From a virus, in IMG/VR virus record IMGVR_UViG_3300028589_000042, positions 1 to 26,126 of that record: a DNA stretch of 26,126 nt, one strand, 5' to 3'. The notes below the pieces were generated by a model. That model saw only the letters and a list, made by a program, of their open reading frames with translations. It had not been told where the DNA came from and did no database searches. Of the stretch, positions 13,314-20,489 are shown in pieces. Both the position numbers and the translations under genes were made by a program. Every line of letters starts with the position of its first letter. Within the stretch, counting starts at the first letter, position 1.

Positions 13314-13685
13314 TCAGCCTTCACCCCTGGACTGCACCGTCGGTCCAGGGGTGTCGTGCTTCTTGCCGACCCAGTTCAGGTGCGGCTCGTGGGTCTTCTG
13401 GAACCGCAGGAAGGTGTAGACCCGGAAGACCAGCAGCACGTCGATGGCGATGCCGATGATCATCCCCCAGGCGTTCTGTGTCCAGGTCTGAGACAGGAGG
13501 GTGTCGCCCTTGGTGACCAGGCCGACGACGGAGCGGGCGTAGAGCAGGAAGATGATGATCACCCAGCCGGTGGCGTTCAGCGACGCAGGCCGGAACCAGT
13601 TGCGGGGCCGGTGCAGCACCAGGAAGAGCCCCGAGGCGATGAGTCCGGTGAGGATGATGACCCACCAGACGATGAGCAGCGTCAC
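13314..13685 (-). CDS. Three-TM membrane protein, 123 aa
   Basis: This is the last gene of the minus-strand cassette; its GTG start overlaps the stop of the upstream gene (GTGA). It has three hydrophobic segments: about 3-25 (LLIVWWVIILTGLIASGLFL), 39-60 (TGWVIIIFLLYA) and 73-92 (GMIIGIAIDVLLVFRVYTF). The C-terminus is polar and its codons contain the terminator-like stem. Small multi-pass proteins of this type are common in actinophages and are sometimes called holins; no motif decides it. An overlapping frame on the same strand (13321-13665) was rejected because it lacks membrane character and coupling. Confidence 0.68.
   Translation of the reverse strand: MTLLIVWWVIILTGLIASGLFLVLHRPRNWFRPASLNATGWVIIIFLLYARSVVGLVTKGDTLLSQTWTQNAWGMIIGIAIDVLLVFRVYTFLRFQKTHEPHLNWVGKKHDTPGPTVQSRGEG
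13322..13353. terminator. Convergent hairpin, terminator-like
   Basis: CACCCCTGGAC (13322-13332) and GTCCAGGGGTG (13343-13353) form a perfect 11-bp stem with a ten-base loop. It lies between the plus-strand MuF gene and the end of the minus-strand cassette and overlaps the last codons of the minus-strand gene, so it could end transcription from both sides. Confidence 0.55.
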
Positions 13686-13921
13686 GATTTCTCTCCCGAG
13701 CTTGGCGTGGCGTAGTACCTCAAGAATTGCTCGCAGAGCCAGTCATCGTAGTGATTGGCTGCGTTGTGCTCCCGGAGCCTGCTGGTGATCTCCTTGGATT
13801 CGTGCAGGTTGCGCACCGCTCGCTTCAGGTCACGGTCCGCCTGGGCATTGGAGTTCTCAGCGCATCGGAGCGCGGCTCGCGCCGCTGACTCTGGGCGGTG
13901 GCGCTTCCAGAACCATCTCAT
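13682..13921 (-). CDS. Small helical protein, 79 aa
   Basis: The ATG (complement of 13919-13921) overlaps the stop of the upstream gene. The product starts with a basic aromatic patch (MRWFWKRHRP) that could touch the membrane, followed by a charged helix and LREHNAANHYDDWL. The form resembles small actinophage proteins placed in DUF7620, but this is a tentative likeness. Codon third positions look less GC-rich than in the neighbouring head genes. It is coupled at both ends within the three-gene cassette. Confidence 0.6.
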   Translation of the reverse strand: MRWFWKRHRPESAARAALRCAENSNAQADRDLKRAVRNLHESKEITSRLREHNAANHYDDWLCEQFLRYYATPSSGEKS

Positions 13922-14256
13922 CGCTGTGGGCCTCGTTGCTTTTGAGTGCGTCGGTGGTCGAGTTCCTCTAGGAGCGAGGTGGTGGTTCTGGCCGCTTCGG
14001 TCGCCGCCTCGGCTCGCTCCTCTGCCTTCGACAGCGCGTCTCTAGTCTTCTGGTGTGCCTCTTGCTCCTTAGCGAAGGCGGCCTTCCAGGAGTCACGGTC
14101 AGCCTCGGCCATCTCCCTGGGTCGCTTCGTGTCCAGCACACCTGTGACGACCAACGCGAGGATGATCCCGCCTGGGCCCCACGTCACGAGGATAGAGACG
14201 AAATCAATCGTTGAGGGGTCTGGGGCGGCAGCAACCAGGCTGAGTGCCTCGATCAC
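13918..14256 (-). CDS. Single-TM protein with coiled-coil tail, 112 aa
   Basis: This is the first gene of the minus-strand cassette. GTG (complement of 14254-14256) is preceded by GGGGAG at good spacing. A single membrane segment at about 19-41 (VSILVTWGPGGIILALVVTG) is followed by a long charged helix (about 47-100, rich in Glu, Ala, Lys and Arg) that should form a coiled coil. This resembles a spanin-like or holin-like accessory membrane protein, but there is no lipobox or signal. It would be transcribed from the 94-base divergent region shared with the protease gene. Confidence 0.65.
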   Translation of the reverse strand: MIEALSLVAAAPDPSTIDFVSILVTWGPGGIILALVVTGVLDTKRPREMAEADRDSWKAAFAKEQEAHQKTRDALSKAEERAEAATEAARTTTSLLEELDHRRTQKQRGPQR

Positions 14257-14350
14257 GCATCTCCCCTATCTCTCACCCCATTGCAGTGCCTCTGCTTGCT
14301 TCAAGCGTATGAACGCCAACTAGCCTTGATCGGCTCGCGATGATGGGGAC
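14257..14350. promoter_or_regulatory. Divergent intergenic region, probable promoters
   Basis: The minus-strand cassette and the plus-strand protease gene start on opposite sides of these 94 bases, so promoters for both directions are expected here. A short hairpin (GCTTG/CAAGC around CTT) lies in the middle. Candidate hexamers are weak and I do not assign -35 or -10 boxes. The base composition is visibly less GC-rich than the flanking genes. Confidence 0.4.
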
Positions 14351-15505
14351 ATGGATCCCATTGCCAAGGCGCTGGAGCAGCGTGGCGACACTCTCGCCGA
14401 GGTAGCCGAACTGCTGTATGGCGATGGTGCCTGGGAGTACGTCTCCAAGAAGAGCAACTCAGATCAGCAGCGCCGCGAGCGCCGACAGGCTCAGGTGGGA
14501 CTGGCTTCCAACATCCTCGGCCTCGCCGCGGGTACCGCAGGCACCGCCGAGGCAGCTCGGCAGTACCGGGACGCCAAGCAGGAGGCCTCCGGCGTGAAGC
14601 CGTACGCCGCCAAGCACCGCGCCGAAGGTCGGATCGCCAGTCTCAAGCCCATCAAGGCAACCGCCGGTCTGATCCGTCGTCACCCGGTGAAGGTCGCCGC
14701 CGCGGGCCTCGGCCTGCAGGTCGGCAACGTGGCCGGGGATGCCGTGGCCAACCGGGTGCTGGCCCGGTCCGCGAAGAAGAAGCCTGTCTCCAAGGGTCTG
14801 GTCAAGGACTCCAAGCAGGTCTACGGCAACGTGAAGACGACCGCCCAGAACGCCGAGCGTGCCTCGGAGGCTGCGGCGAGCAGCGCCGAGAAGGTCGAGC
14901 GGCTCATCCCCAGCCAGAAGAAGGCTGTGGTGCTCGGTGCCGGGGCGGTCTCGGCACTCGGTGCCTCCACCTACGGGGCCAGCTACTACGGCACCAAGCA
15001 CGGCACCCGGGCCGCGGCGAAGCCCAAGAAGCAGCGGAAGTTCAAGCTGCACACGGTGGACACCAAGGCGGGCACGGTCGAGAAGAAGTTCGACTGGGAT
15101 GCCACCTTCGAGATCTCCAAGAAGGACGACGACAAGCGTCAGGTCTTCGGCTGGGCCTCGGTCATCACCAAGGACGGCGCACCGGTGGTCGACCTCCAGG
15201 ACGACTACATGGCCATGGAGACCATCGAGAAGGCCGCCTACGACTACGTGAAGTCCTCCCGCAAGGGCGGGGACATGCACCGCCGCAACGGGGCTGAGCC
15301 GCACCACGTCTCGGACATGATCGAGTCGTTCGTGGTGACCGAAGAGAAGAAGGAAAAGCTCGGCCTCCCTGCTGACTTCCCCACGGGCTGGCTGGTCGGA
15401 TTCCAGGTCAACGACGAGGACACCTGGAAGCTCGTCAAAGACGGGAAGCGAACGCAGTTCTCCATCCACGGCTCCGGCCAGCGCGTAGAAAAGGTACTCG
15501 ACTGA
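14351..15505 (+). CDS. XkdF-like prohead protease (Peptidase_S78_2 type) with long N-terminal extension
   Basis: The C-terminal 130 residues match the XkdF-like head protease pattern: VFGWASV at 265, VVDLQDDYM, IEKAAYDYV, His310 in GDMHRRNG, a WLVGFQVNDEDTWKLVKDGK segment, and Ser371 in TQFSIHGSG. His310 and Ser371 are the likely catalytic pair. Such enzymes cut scaffold and capsid proteins during prohead maturation. The N-terminal 250 residues are unusual: basic and helical, with a Gly/Ala hydrophobic stretch at 192-215 ending in SYYGTKH, a form repeated in neighbouring head proteins. The motif IAKAL occurs at 4-8. The next gene starts in its stop codon (TGATG). Confidence 0.78.
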   Translation: MDPIAKALEQRGDTLAEVAELLYGDGAWEYVSKKSNSDQQRRERRQAQVGLASNILGLAAGTAGTAEAARQYRDAKQEASGVKPYAAKHRAEGRIASLKPIKATAGLIRRHPVKVAAAGLGLQVGNVAGDAVANRVLARSAKKKPVSKGLVKDSKQVYGNVKTTAQNAERASEAAASSAEKVERLIPSQKKAVVLGAGAVSALGASTYGASYYGTKHGTRAAAKPKKQRKFKLHTVDTKAGTVEKKFDWDATFEISKKDDDKRQVFGWASVITKDGAPVVDLQDDYMAMETIEKAAYDYVKSSRKGGDMHRRNGAEPHHVSDMIESFVVTEEKKEKLGLPADFPTGWLVGFQVNDEDTWKLVKDGKRTQFSIHGSGQRVEKVLD

Positions 15506-16674
15506 TGACGACTGTCGCGGAGCAGAAGCGGCTGTACAACAAGCACGCCACCGAGAAGAAGGAGCGTCGTGTCGCCGCGGCCACCGTCGGCGGTGCCGCC
15601 CTCGGCGTGGGCATGGGCATGGGCGGCTCTGTGGCCGTCTCGCGCGGCGTCAACGCGGGACGTGGTGCTGCCTGGGCCCTGCGGAACGGACCCCGGGCCA
15701 AGGGCGTCAAGCCTGCCTTCGAGCGGGCCAAGCAGGGTGCCAAGTACGGGGCCAGGATCCCCAACAGCCGCACCGAGGCGCTGACCACCGGTCCGGTGCC
15801 GATCATCGCCGGTGGCTACGGCGGTGCCTACGGTGGCATGTTGGCCGCTGACCGCCGCCAGTACCCGGAGTACAAGCGCACCAACCAGGGCTTCGCGCCC
15901 CGGAAGAAGGCCAAGGAAGTGCACAAGGCCTTCGCCGGAGGTGGCAGCGTGCAGCGCGGCCTGTCCCTGATCGCCCAGGCTCCCAAGCCCACCAAGGTGG
16001 CCCCGCAGAAGTTCTCGGCACCCACCCCGCGGCTGACCCCGCTGAAGCCGAAGCAGCCCAAGGCTCCCACCATCCACAAGGCGTTCACCCCGATGCTCTC
16101 CTCGACCCGGGCGATGCGCCTGGGTCAGGTCGGGACCACCTCGGTGGCTCGTGCCCGGCAGAGCTTCGGTGGTGCGGCCAGCCGTCAGTTCGCTGCCCCG
16201 AACATCGCCCAGGGCAAGCGTGCCGCCGGAGCTGCTCGCTTCGGTGCTGCCTCTGGTGGTGCCGCGGTCCCGCGTGGTGCCGGGGCGGCTGCCAGCGCCA
16301 TGGCGGGCAAGCTGCGTCCGGCGGCTCCCCAGGGGATGGGTCGCGCTGCGTTCACTCAGACCCAGGGTGGCGGAGCGGTGCCTCGCGGTGCCGGTGCCTC
16401 CGCGCACGCCGCGGCCAGCCGTCTGCGCCAGCCCGCCGGTCGTCACCGTGGTGCCGGGGTCTACCGCCAGGGCGCTCAGAAGACCCAGGCCTTCGGCCAG
16501 CGCGGACTGTCTGCGGGCCAGTCGGCAGCCCAGCGTGGCTACGCTGCCGGTCAGCAGGCTCGCCAGAAGGCGGTCGGCTTCGCCAACCAGCACAAGAAGC
16601 CTCTCGCCATCGGTGGCGGAGCAGTCGCGGTTGGTGCGGGCGGCGGGATGTACGCCGGGAACCGGAAGCGCTGA
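15505..16674 (+). CDS. Basic Gly/Ala-rich head-region protein with glycine zippers, 389 aa
   Basis: ATG 15505 overlaps the protease stop. The protein is strongly basic and dominated by Ala, Gly, Arg and Gln. It has three glycine-zipper, membrane-like stretches: about 23-45 (VGGAALGVGMGMGGSVAV), 97-115 (PIIAGGYGGAYGGMLAA) and the extreme C-terminus 366-389 (AIGGGAVAVGAGGGMYAG then NRKR). EVHKAF at 138-143 and TIHKAF at 189-194 resemble the linker motif of the metallopeptidase-like protein. Two copies of an AVPRGAGA unit lie in the second half. I recognise no family. Its position between the protease and scaffold suggests a head-assembly or ejected internal protein. Confidence 0.72.
   Translation: MTTVAEQKRLYNKHATEKKERRVAAATVGGAALGVGMGMGGSVAVSRGVNAGRGAAWALRNGPRAKGVKPAFERAKQGAKYGARIPNSRTEALTTGPVPIIAGGYGGAYGGMLAADRRQYPEYKRTNQGFAPRKKAKEVHKAFAGGGSVQRGLSLIAQAPKPTKVAPQKFSAPTPRLTPLKPKQPKAPTIHKAFTPMLSSTRAMRLGQVGTTSVARARQSFGGAASRQFAAPNIAQGKRAAGAARFGAASGGAAVPRGAGAAASAMAGKLRPAAPQGMGRAAFTQTQGGGAVPRGAGASAHAAASRLRQPAGRHRGAGVYRQGAQKTQAFGQRGLSAGQSAAQRGYAAGQQARQKAVGFANQHKKPLAIGGGAVAVGAGGGMYAGNRKR
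16255..16440 (+). repeat. Imperfect internal repeat, AVPRGAGA unit
   Basis: Two segments, 16255-16326 and 16369-16437, encode related units: GGAAVPRGAGAAASAMAG and GGGAVPRGAGASAHAAAS, each followed by a basic-Leu-Arg and Pro/Ala-rich tail. The DNA has diverged at many third positions. Confidence 0.6.
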
Positions 16675-17840
16675 TGGCCACGCTCACCCCGCTGCAGCAG
16701 CAGCGACCCGTGGTGCTGCGCGACACCCTGTCGGGTCGGTTCGTGCAGTCGGGTCGGCGTCAGACCGCCGACGTCCTGGTGGGCAGTGGTGTCTCCAAGC
16801 GGCGTCCGATGTCGGACGAGGAGCTGGCCGCGCGCAAGAAGGCCCAGGGGTACATCTCCCGGACCACCACCACGCACGGCCAGGCCGCCCTCGGTGCCAA
16901 GGGTCTGGGCTGGAAGGCCGGACGGGCCGCAAGCGCAGCCCAGGGAACCCGTCATGGAGTGACCGCAGCCCGGCGGGCCAAGTCCTGGAACAACCGCTCG
17001 TTGAACCTAGCCATCGTTGGCTCTGGTGTCGGTGGCGTCGGCGGCTACAACTTCGCCAGCTACACCGCCGAGGACGGTCGTCGTCAGCGCAACATCAAGA
17101 AGAACTGGAGCAGCGGGATGGACTTTGGACTGAGCTCGGTCCAGCAGGGCACCAACCTGGAGGAGATCTCCAAGGCGGGCTTCAGCTACGGCGGGCCTGC
17201 CCGCCTCCAGACGGTGAAGTCCACTGCACGGGAGGTGCGCCGTGGACCGCAGCTGCTGGCCTCCTCGGCCGCTCCGCCTCCCCGGGCGCGGGCGTTCGAC
17301 CCCAAGAACCCTTGGGGCGACCCTCCGCGCAAGTCGCGCAAGAAGGCCTACATCGCCGGTGGTGCTACCGCCGCCGGGGCCGCGGGCGCGGGTGGCACCT
17401 ACTACGCGGTGAAGAAGGCCTACGACCCCGAGCGCAACCGCAATCGGCGTCTCGACGCCTACGCCAACGGTGCCATGGTCGGCTCGGGTGCCCTCGGCAC
17501 CGGGGCGCTCTACTACGGCAACAAGGCCATCGGTCGCAAGCGAACGGTGGCTGCGCCGCCTGACCCGCGGGCCTTCCACCCCAAGACCCGGGATCTGCGG
17601 GACGAGAAGGGGCCGAAGAAGGGCAGCAAGGCGTACGCCACCAGCGGGAAGGTGACGAGCCGCACTGGGCTGCGCGCCGTCAACGACATCCCCGAGTTCC
17701 GTGGCGGTATCAGGAACGCAGGCAAGGCCGTCGGTCTTGCCGCGGGTGCAGCTGGCCTCGCAGTTGGTTCGCACCGAATCCGTCAGTACAAGAACGGTCG
17801 CGGGCGTACATACAAGCCCATGCGGCAGATCGAGTACTGA
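16674..17840 (+). CDS. Basic Gly/Ala-rich head-region protein with four glycine-zipper segments, 388 aa
   Basis: ATG 16674 overlaps the previous stop. Near the N-terminus is LRDTLSGRF (15-23), close to the RDxxGRF motif of the MuF and 990-residue proteins. Four Gly/Ala hydrophobic stretches follow: about 110-125 (LNLAIVGSGVGGVGGY), 225-248 (AYIAGGATAAGAAGAGG, then TYYAVKK), 266-284 (GAMVGSGALGTGALYYGNK) and about 352-370 (GKAVGLAAGAAGLAVGS). Between them are Arg/Lys-rich segments and two related RAFxPK units (RAFDPKNPWGD, RAFHPKTRD). EISKAGF fits the recurring linker motif. There is no known family. It is very likely related in build to the preceding protein and to parts of the protease and scaffold. 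Confidence 0.72.
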   Translation: MATLTPLQQQRPVVLRDTLSGRFVQSGRRQTADVLVGSGVSKRRPMSDEELAARKKAQGYISRTTTTHGQAALGAKGLGWKAGRAASAAQGTRHGVTAARRAKSWNNRSLNLAIVGSGVGGVGGYNFASYTAEDGRRQRNIKKNWSSGMDFGLSSVQQGTNLEEISKAGFSYGGPARLQTVKSTAREVRRGPQLLASSAAPPPRARAFDPKNPWGDPPRKSRKKAYIAGGATAAGAAGAGGTYYAVKKAYDPERNRNRRLDAYANGAMVGSGALGTGALYYGNKAIGRKRTVAAPPDPRAFHPKTRDLRDEKGPKKGSKAYATSGKVTSRTGLRAVNDIPEFRGGIRNAGKAVGLAAGAAGLAVGSHRIRQYKNGRGRTYKPMRQIEY

Positions 17841-17881
17841 GGGTGTTGCAGGCACTTGGAAACTAAGAGCGAGGTACAGCA

Positions 17882-18979
17882 ATGGCCAAGCGCGTAAGAG
17901 AAATCCGTGACCTGATCATCGACGAGGTGTCGTTGGTCGACCGGGGAGCGAATCAGCACGCGGCAGTGACTATCGCCAAGTCTTATGACGGCGAGGAGGA
18001 CCAGGGAATGGACATCTACGACGAGCAGGGCAACCCGCTCGACGCCGACTCCCTTGAGGACGGGGCCATCGTCTACGGCGAAGACGGCCAGGCGTACCTC
18101 TTCGAGCTCGGTGACGACGACGAGGCTGAGGGCGTCCACGAGGACGACCTTGAGGCTGAGTACGAGGAAGAGCTGGAGCCCGAGCTTGTCGGGAAGGCCT
18201 TCAACTTCAACTCTGCGAACCGCTGGGCTCGCACTGTTGGCCGGGGCGGCAAGCCCCCGCGCGGCGCGAAGGACTCCGTCACTGGCATCAAGGGCCAGCT
18301 GGGCGGCCCGAAGGGCAAGAAGGGCCCGAAGCGCAACGACGGCGGTGTCCGCGGCGCTCGCGCCTCCTTCGGTGAAGGGCACGCCAAGTTCGCTCGCAAC
18401 CACCCCAGCGCTCACTCGGCACTCATCTACGGAGGCGGCGGCGCGGCTGCGGCTGGCGTCGGCGGTGCCACCTACTACGGAGTGAAGAAGAACATGGGTG
18501 CTGCTGACATCCTTCGCGAGGAGCTGTCCAAGGCTCTGAACGATGACGACCGCGACTACGCGATCTCCAAGGCGCTTGAGGCCGTTGACGCCTACGCCGA
18601 CCAGGCTGCTGAGGCCGAGGAGATCGCCAAGGCCGAGCGCGAGCTTCGCCTGGACCGTGAGTACACGGAGATCGCCAAGTCCTACAACCTGCCGGTGCAC
18701 CCCGAGGTGCTCGGCCCGGTGATGAAGCGTCTCGCGGAGTACATGTCCGACGAGGACTGTGAGGTCATCGCCAAGTGCTTCGAGGCCGCCTCTGAGGCGC
18801 TCTTCGAGGAGACCGGCTACATGGGTGGCGGCGACAACGTCGACATCTACCAGCAGGTCGAGGCAGCTGCCATGCAGCACGTCGGCAAGGCCGGTGTGTC
18901 CCACGAGCAGGTCGTCGCAGACCTCTTCGACATGAACCCTGGCGCGTACGACGAGTACCTCGCCGAGACCCAGCACTGA
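17882..18979 (+). CDS. Probable capsid scaffold or head-maturation protein, 365 aa
   Basis: ATG 17882 follows a 41-base gap with a weak GAGCGAGG ribosome site. The N-terminus IIDEVSLVDRGANQHAAV (12-28) is the segment that opens many phage head proteases and their scaffold partners. An acidic region (about 36-100), a basic Gly-rich region, a Gly/Ala hydrophobic stretch at 180-203 (GGGGAAAAGVGGATYYGVKK) and a long acidic helical C-terminus follow. The helical, acidic C-terminus directly before the decoration and major capsid genes is typical of scaffolds. IAKSY (31-35), VGKAF (103-107), ELSKAL, AISKAL and IAKSY (264-268) may be cleavage sites. No catalytic residues are seen. Confidence 0.6.
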   Translation: MAKRVREIRDLIIDEVSLVDRGANQHAAVTIAKSYDGEEDQGMDIYDEQGNPLDADSLEDGAIVYGEDGQAYLFELGDDDEAEGVHEDDLEAEYEEELEPELVGKAFNFNSANRWARTVGRGGKPPRGAKDSVTGIKGQLGGPKGKKGPKRNDGGVRGARASFGEGHAKFARNHPSAHSALIYGGGGAAAAGVGGATYYGVKKNMGAADILREELSKALNDDDRDYAISKALEAVDAYADQAAEAEEIAKAERELRLDREYTEIAKSYNLPVHPEVLGPVMKRLAEYMSDEDCEVIAKCFEAASEALFEETGYMGGGDNVDIYQQVEAAAMQHVGKAGVSHEQVVADLFDMNPGAYDEYLAETQH

Positions 18980-18996
18980 GACAGGAGGAAATCTAA

Positions 18997-19413
18997 ATGA
19001 GCTACGAAGAGAGCCTCCGGTCGATCTCGCTGAACGCGGACTCGTCCCTGGCCGTCTACACCGGGGTCCCCAACACCCCCGGCGCTGCGAACCCGAACTA
19101 CGGTCTGCAGTACCGCTTCGTGAAGATCACGGCCGCCCACCAGGTCGGCCTGGCCACCACGAAGGCCACTGACCTCGCGGTCGGCGTCATGCAGAACAAG
19201 CCGCAGGTGGTCGGCCAGGCCGCCACCGTCGGCATCGCAGGTGTCACCAACGTCATGGCCGGTGCGGCCGTGGCAGCCGGTGCCGCCGTGACCTTCGACG
19301 CCAACGGCCGGGGCATCACCGGCACCGTTGGAACCGACAAGATCGTCGGTATTGCTCTGGGCGCTGCTGGTGCTGCGAACGAGCTGTTCCCCGTCCAGCT
19401 CCGGATCGCCTGA
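18997..19413 (+). CDS. Capsid decoration (cement) protein, DUF2190-like
   Basis: AGGAGG lies just before ATG 18997. The 138-residue product is a small beta-rich protein full of Ala, Gly, Val and Thr, with the pattern of phage decoration proteins placed directly before the major capsid gene: RFVKITAAHQVGLAT, AVGVMQNKPQVVGQAATVGI, GAAVAAGAAVTFDANGRG and KIVGIALGAAG. Proteins of this kind bind the outside of the expanded head and strengthen it. Position and composition support the call; no catalytic function is expected. Confidence 0.8.
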   Translation: MSYEESLRSISLNADSSLAVYTGVPNTPGAANPNYGLQYRFVKITAAHQVGLATTKATDLAVGVMQNKPQVVGQAATVGIAGVTNVMAGAAVAAGAAVTFDANGRGITGTVGTDKIVGIALGAAGAANELFPVQLRIA

Positions 19414-19423
19414 GAGGTAGGCA

Positions 19424-20419
19424 ATGAACCCCACCCAGAGCGACCTTCACGTCAACGCCCCACTGACGAACGTCTCGGTCGCATACATCCAGAAGTCCGA
19501 TGCGTTCATCGCGACCAAGGTCTTCCCGAAGGTGTCGGTCTCCAAGCAGTCCGACCTCTACTGGAAGTACTCGAAGTCCGACTGGCGTCGTACCGACGTG
19601 CAGCGTCGTGCGCCCTCCACCGAGACCCCCGGTGTCGGCTGGAACGTGACCACGGACAGCTACTTCGCGCACGTCTACGGCGTCCACAAGGACATCGACG
19701 ACCAGCTCCGTGCGAACGCTGACTCGCGGTTCCGTCTCGACTCCGACGCCACCTCGTTCGTCACCAACCAGCTCCTCCTGAAGCGCGACCTCGACTGGGC
19801 CGCGACCTACTTCAAGACCGGCGTCTGGGGCACCGACTACACCGGCGTGGACTCCGCCCCCACGGGCGCGCAGCTCCTGCGCTGGTCGGTCACCTCCTCC
19901 GACCCGATCTCCCAGCTGGCCACGCTGCAGATCAACTTCGTGCAGCAGACCGGCTTCAAGGCCAACACGCTGGTCATCGGCGCGAACGTGCTGAAGGCCC
20001 TGAAGAACCACCCGGCCATCATCGACCGGATCAAGTACACCCAGAAGGGAATCGTGACGACTGACCTCATCGCGACCCTCTTCGACGTGGACAAGATCCT
20101 GGTCTCGTACGCCACGGTGGCCACCGGCCCGCAGATCCCGGACGCAGCTGCCCAGGACGCTGCTGCGACCTTCGACTTCATCGCGAACCCGAACTCGGCG
20201 CTCCTGTGCTACACCCCGAGCTCCCCCTCGCTGATGCAGCCTGCGGCTGGCTACACCTTCACCTGGAACGGCTACCTCAGCGGCAACGCCGAGGGCATTC
20301 GGGTCAAGCGGTTCCGGATGGAGCAGATCGCCTCCGACCGCATCGAGGGTGAGATGACCTACGACATGCGGGTCATCTCCAAGGACGTCGGCGTCTACCT
20401 GAACAACATCGTCGCCTGA
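19424..20419 (+). CDS. Major capsid protein
   Basis: This is the main shell protein, 331 residues, with GAGAGG before ATG 19424. The start (LTNVSVAYIQKSDAFIATKV, then FPKV) is characteristic of a large actinophage capsid family with the HK97 fold (Phage_cap_E-like). Further features are VYGVHKDIDDQLRANAD, the helix NQLLLKRDLDWAATYF, NTLVIGANVLKALKNHP and the C-terminal MTYDMRVISKDVGVYL. It lies between the decoration protein and the connectors, and a very strong hairpin follows 12 bases beyond its stop. There is no long N-terminal delta domain, consistent with a separate scaffold. Confidence 0.9.
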   Translation: MNPTQSDLHVNAPLTNVSVAYIQKSDAFIATKVFPKVSVSKQSDLYWKYSKSDWRRTDVQRRAPSTETPGVGWNVTTDSYFAHVYGVHKDIDDQLRANADSRFRLDSDATSFVTNQLLLKRDLDWAATYFKTGVWGTDYTGVDSAPTGAQLLRWSVTSSDPISQLATLQINFVQQTGFKANTLVIGANVLKALKNHPAIIDRIKYTQKGIVTTDLIATLFDVDKILVSYATVATGPQIPDAAAQDAAATFDFIANPNSALLCYTPSSPSLMQPAAGYTFTWNGYLSGNAEGIRVKRFRMEQIASDRIEGEMTYDMRVISKDVGVYLNNIVA

Positions 20420-20431
20420 CGACAGACCCAC

Positions 20432-20471
20432 CCAGAGGGGGCTGAGAGCTAAGCCTCTCGGCCCCCTCTGG
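20432..20471 (+). terminator. Strong 17-bp hairpin after the major capsid gene
   Basis: CCAGAGGGGGCTGAGAG (20432-20448) pairs with CTCTCGGCCCCCTCTGG (20455-20471) with one T-G wobble and a six-base CTAAGC loop; outer ACAGA and TCTGT can add pairs. There is no clear U tract. It probably reduces read-through into the less-needed connector genes or protects the capsid mRNA. AAAGGAG of the next gene begins six bases later. Confidence 0.75.
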
Positions 20472-20489
20472 TCTGTAAAGGAGCAGAAG

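Noticed and set aside
13321-13665. Alternative minus-strand frame in the three-TM gene
   Set aside because: His/Arg/Pro-rich without membrane segments and not coupled to the upstream gene.
16151-17563. 470-residue plus-strand frame overlapping two Gly/Ala-rich genes
   Set aside because: Arg/Pro/Ser-rich off-frame translation; the two coupled genes in the other frames have ATG starts overlapping stops and meaningful segments.
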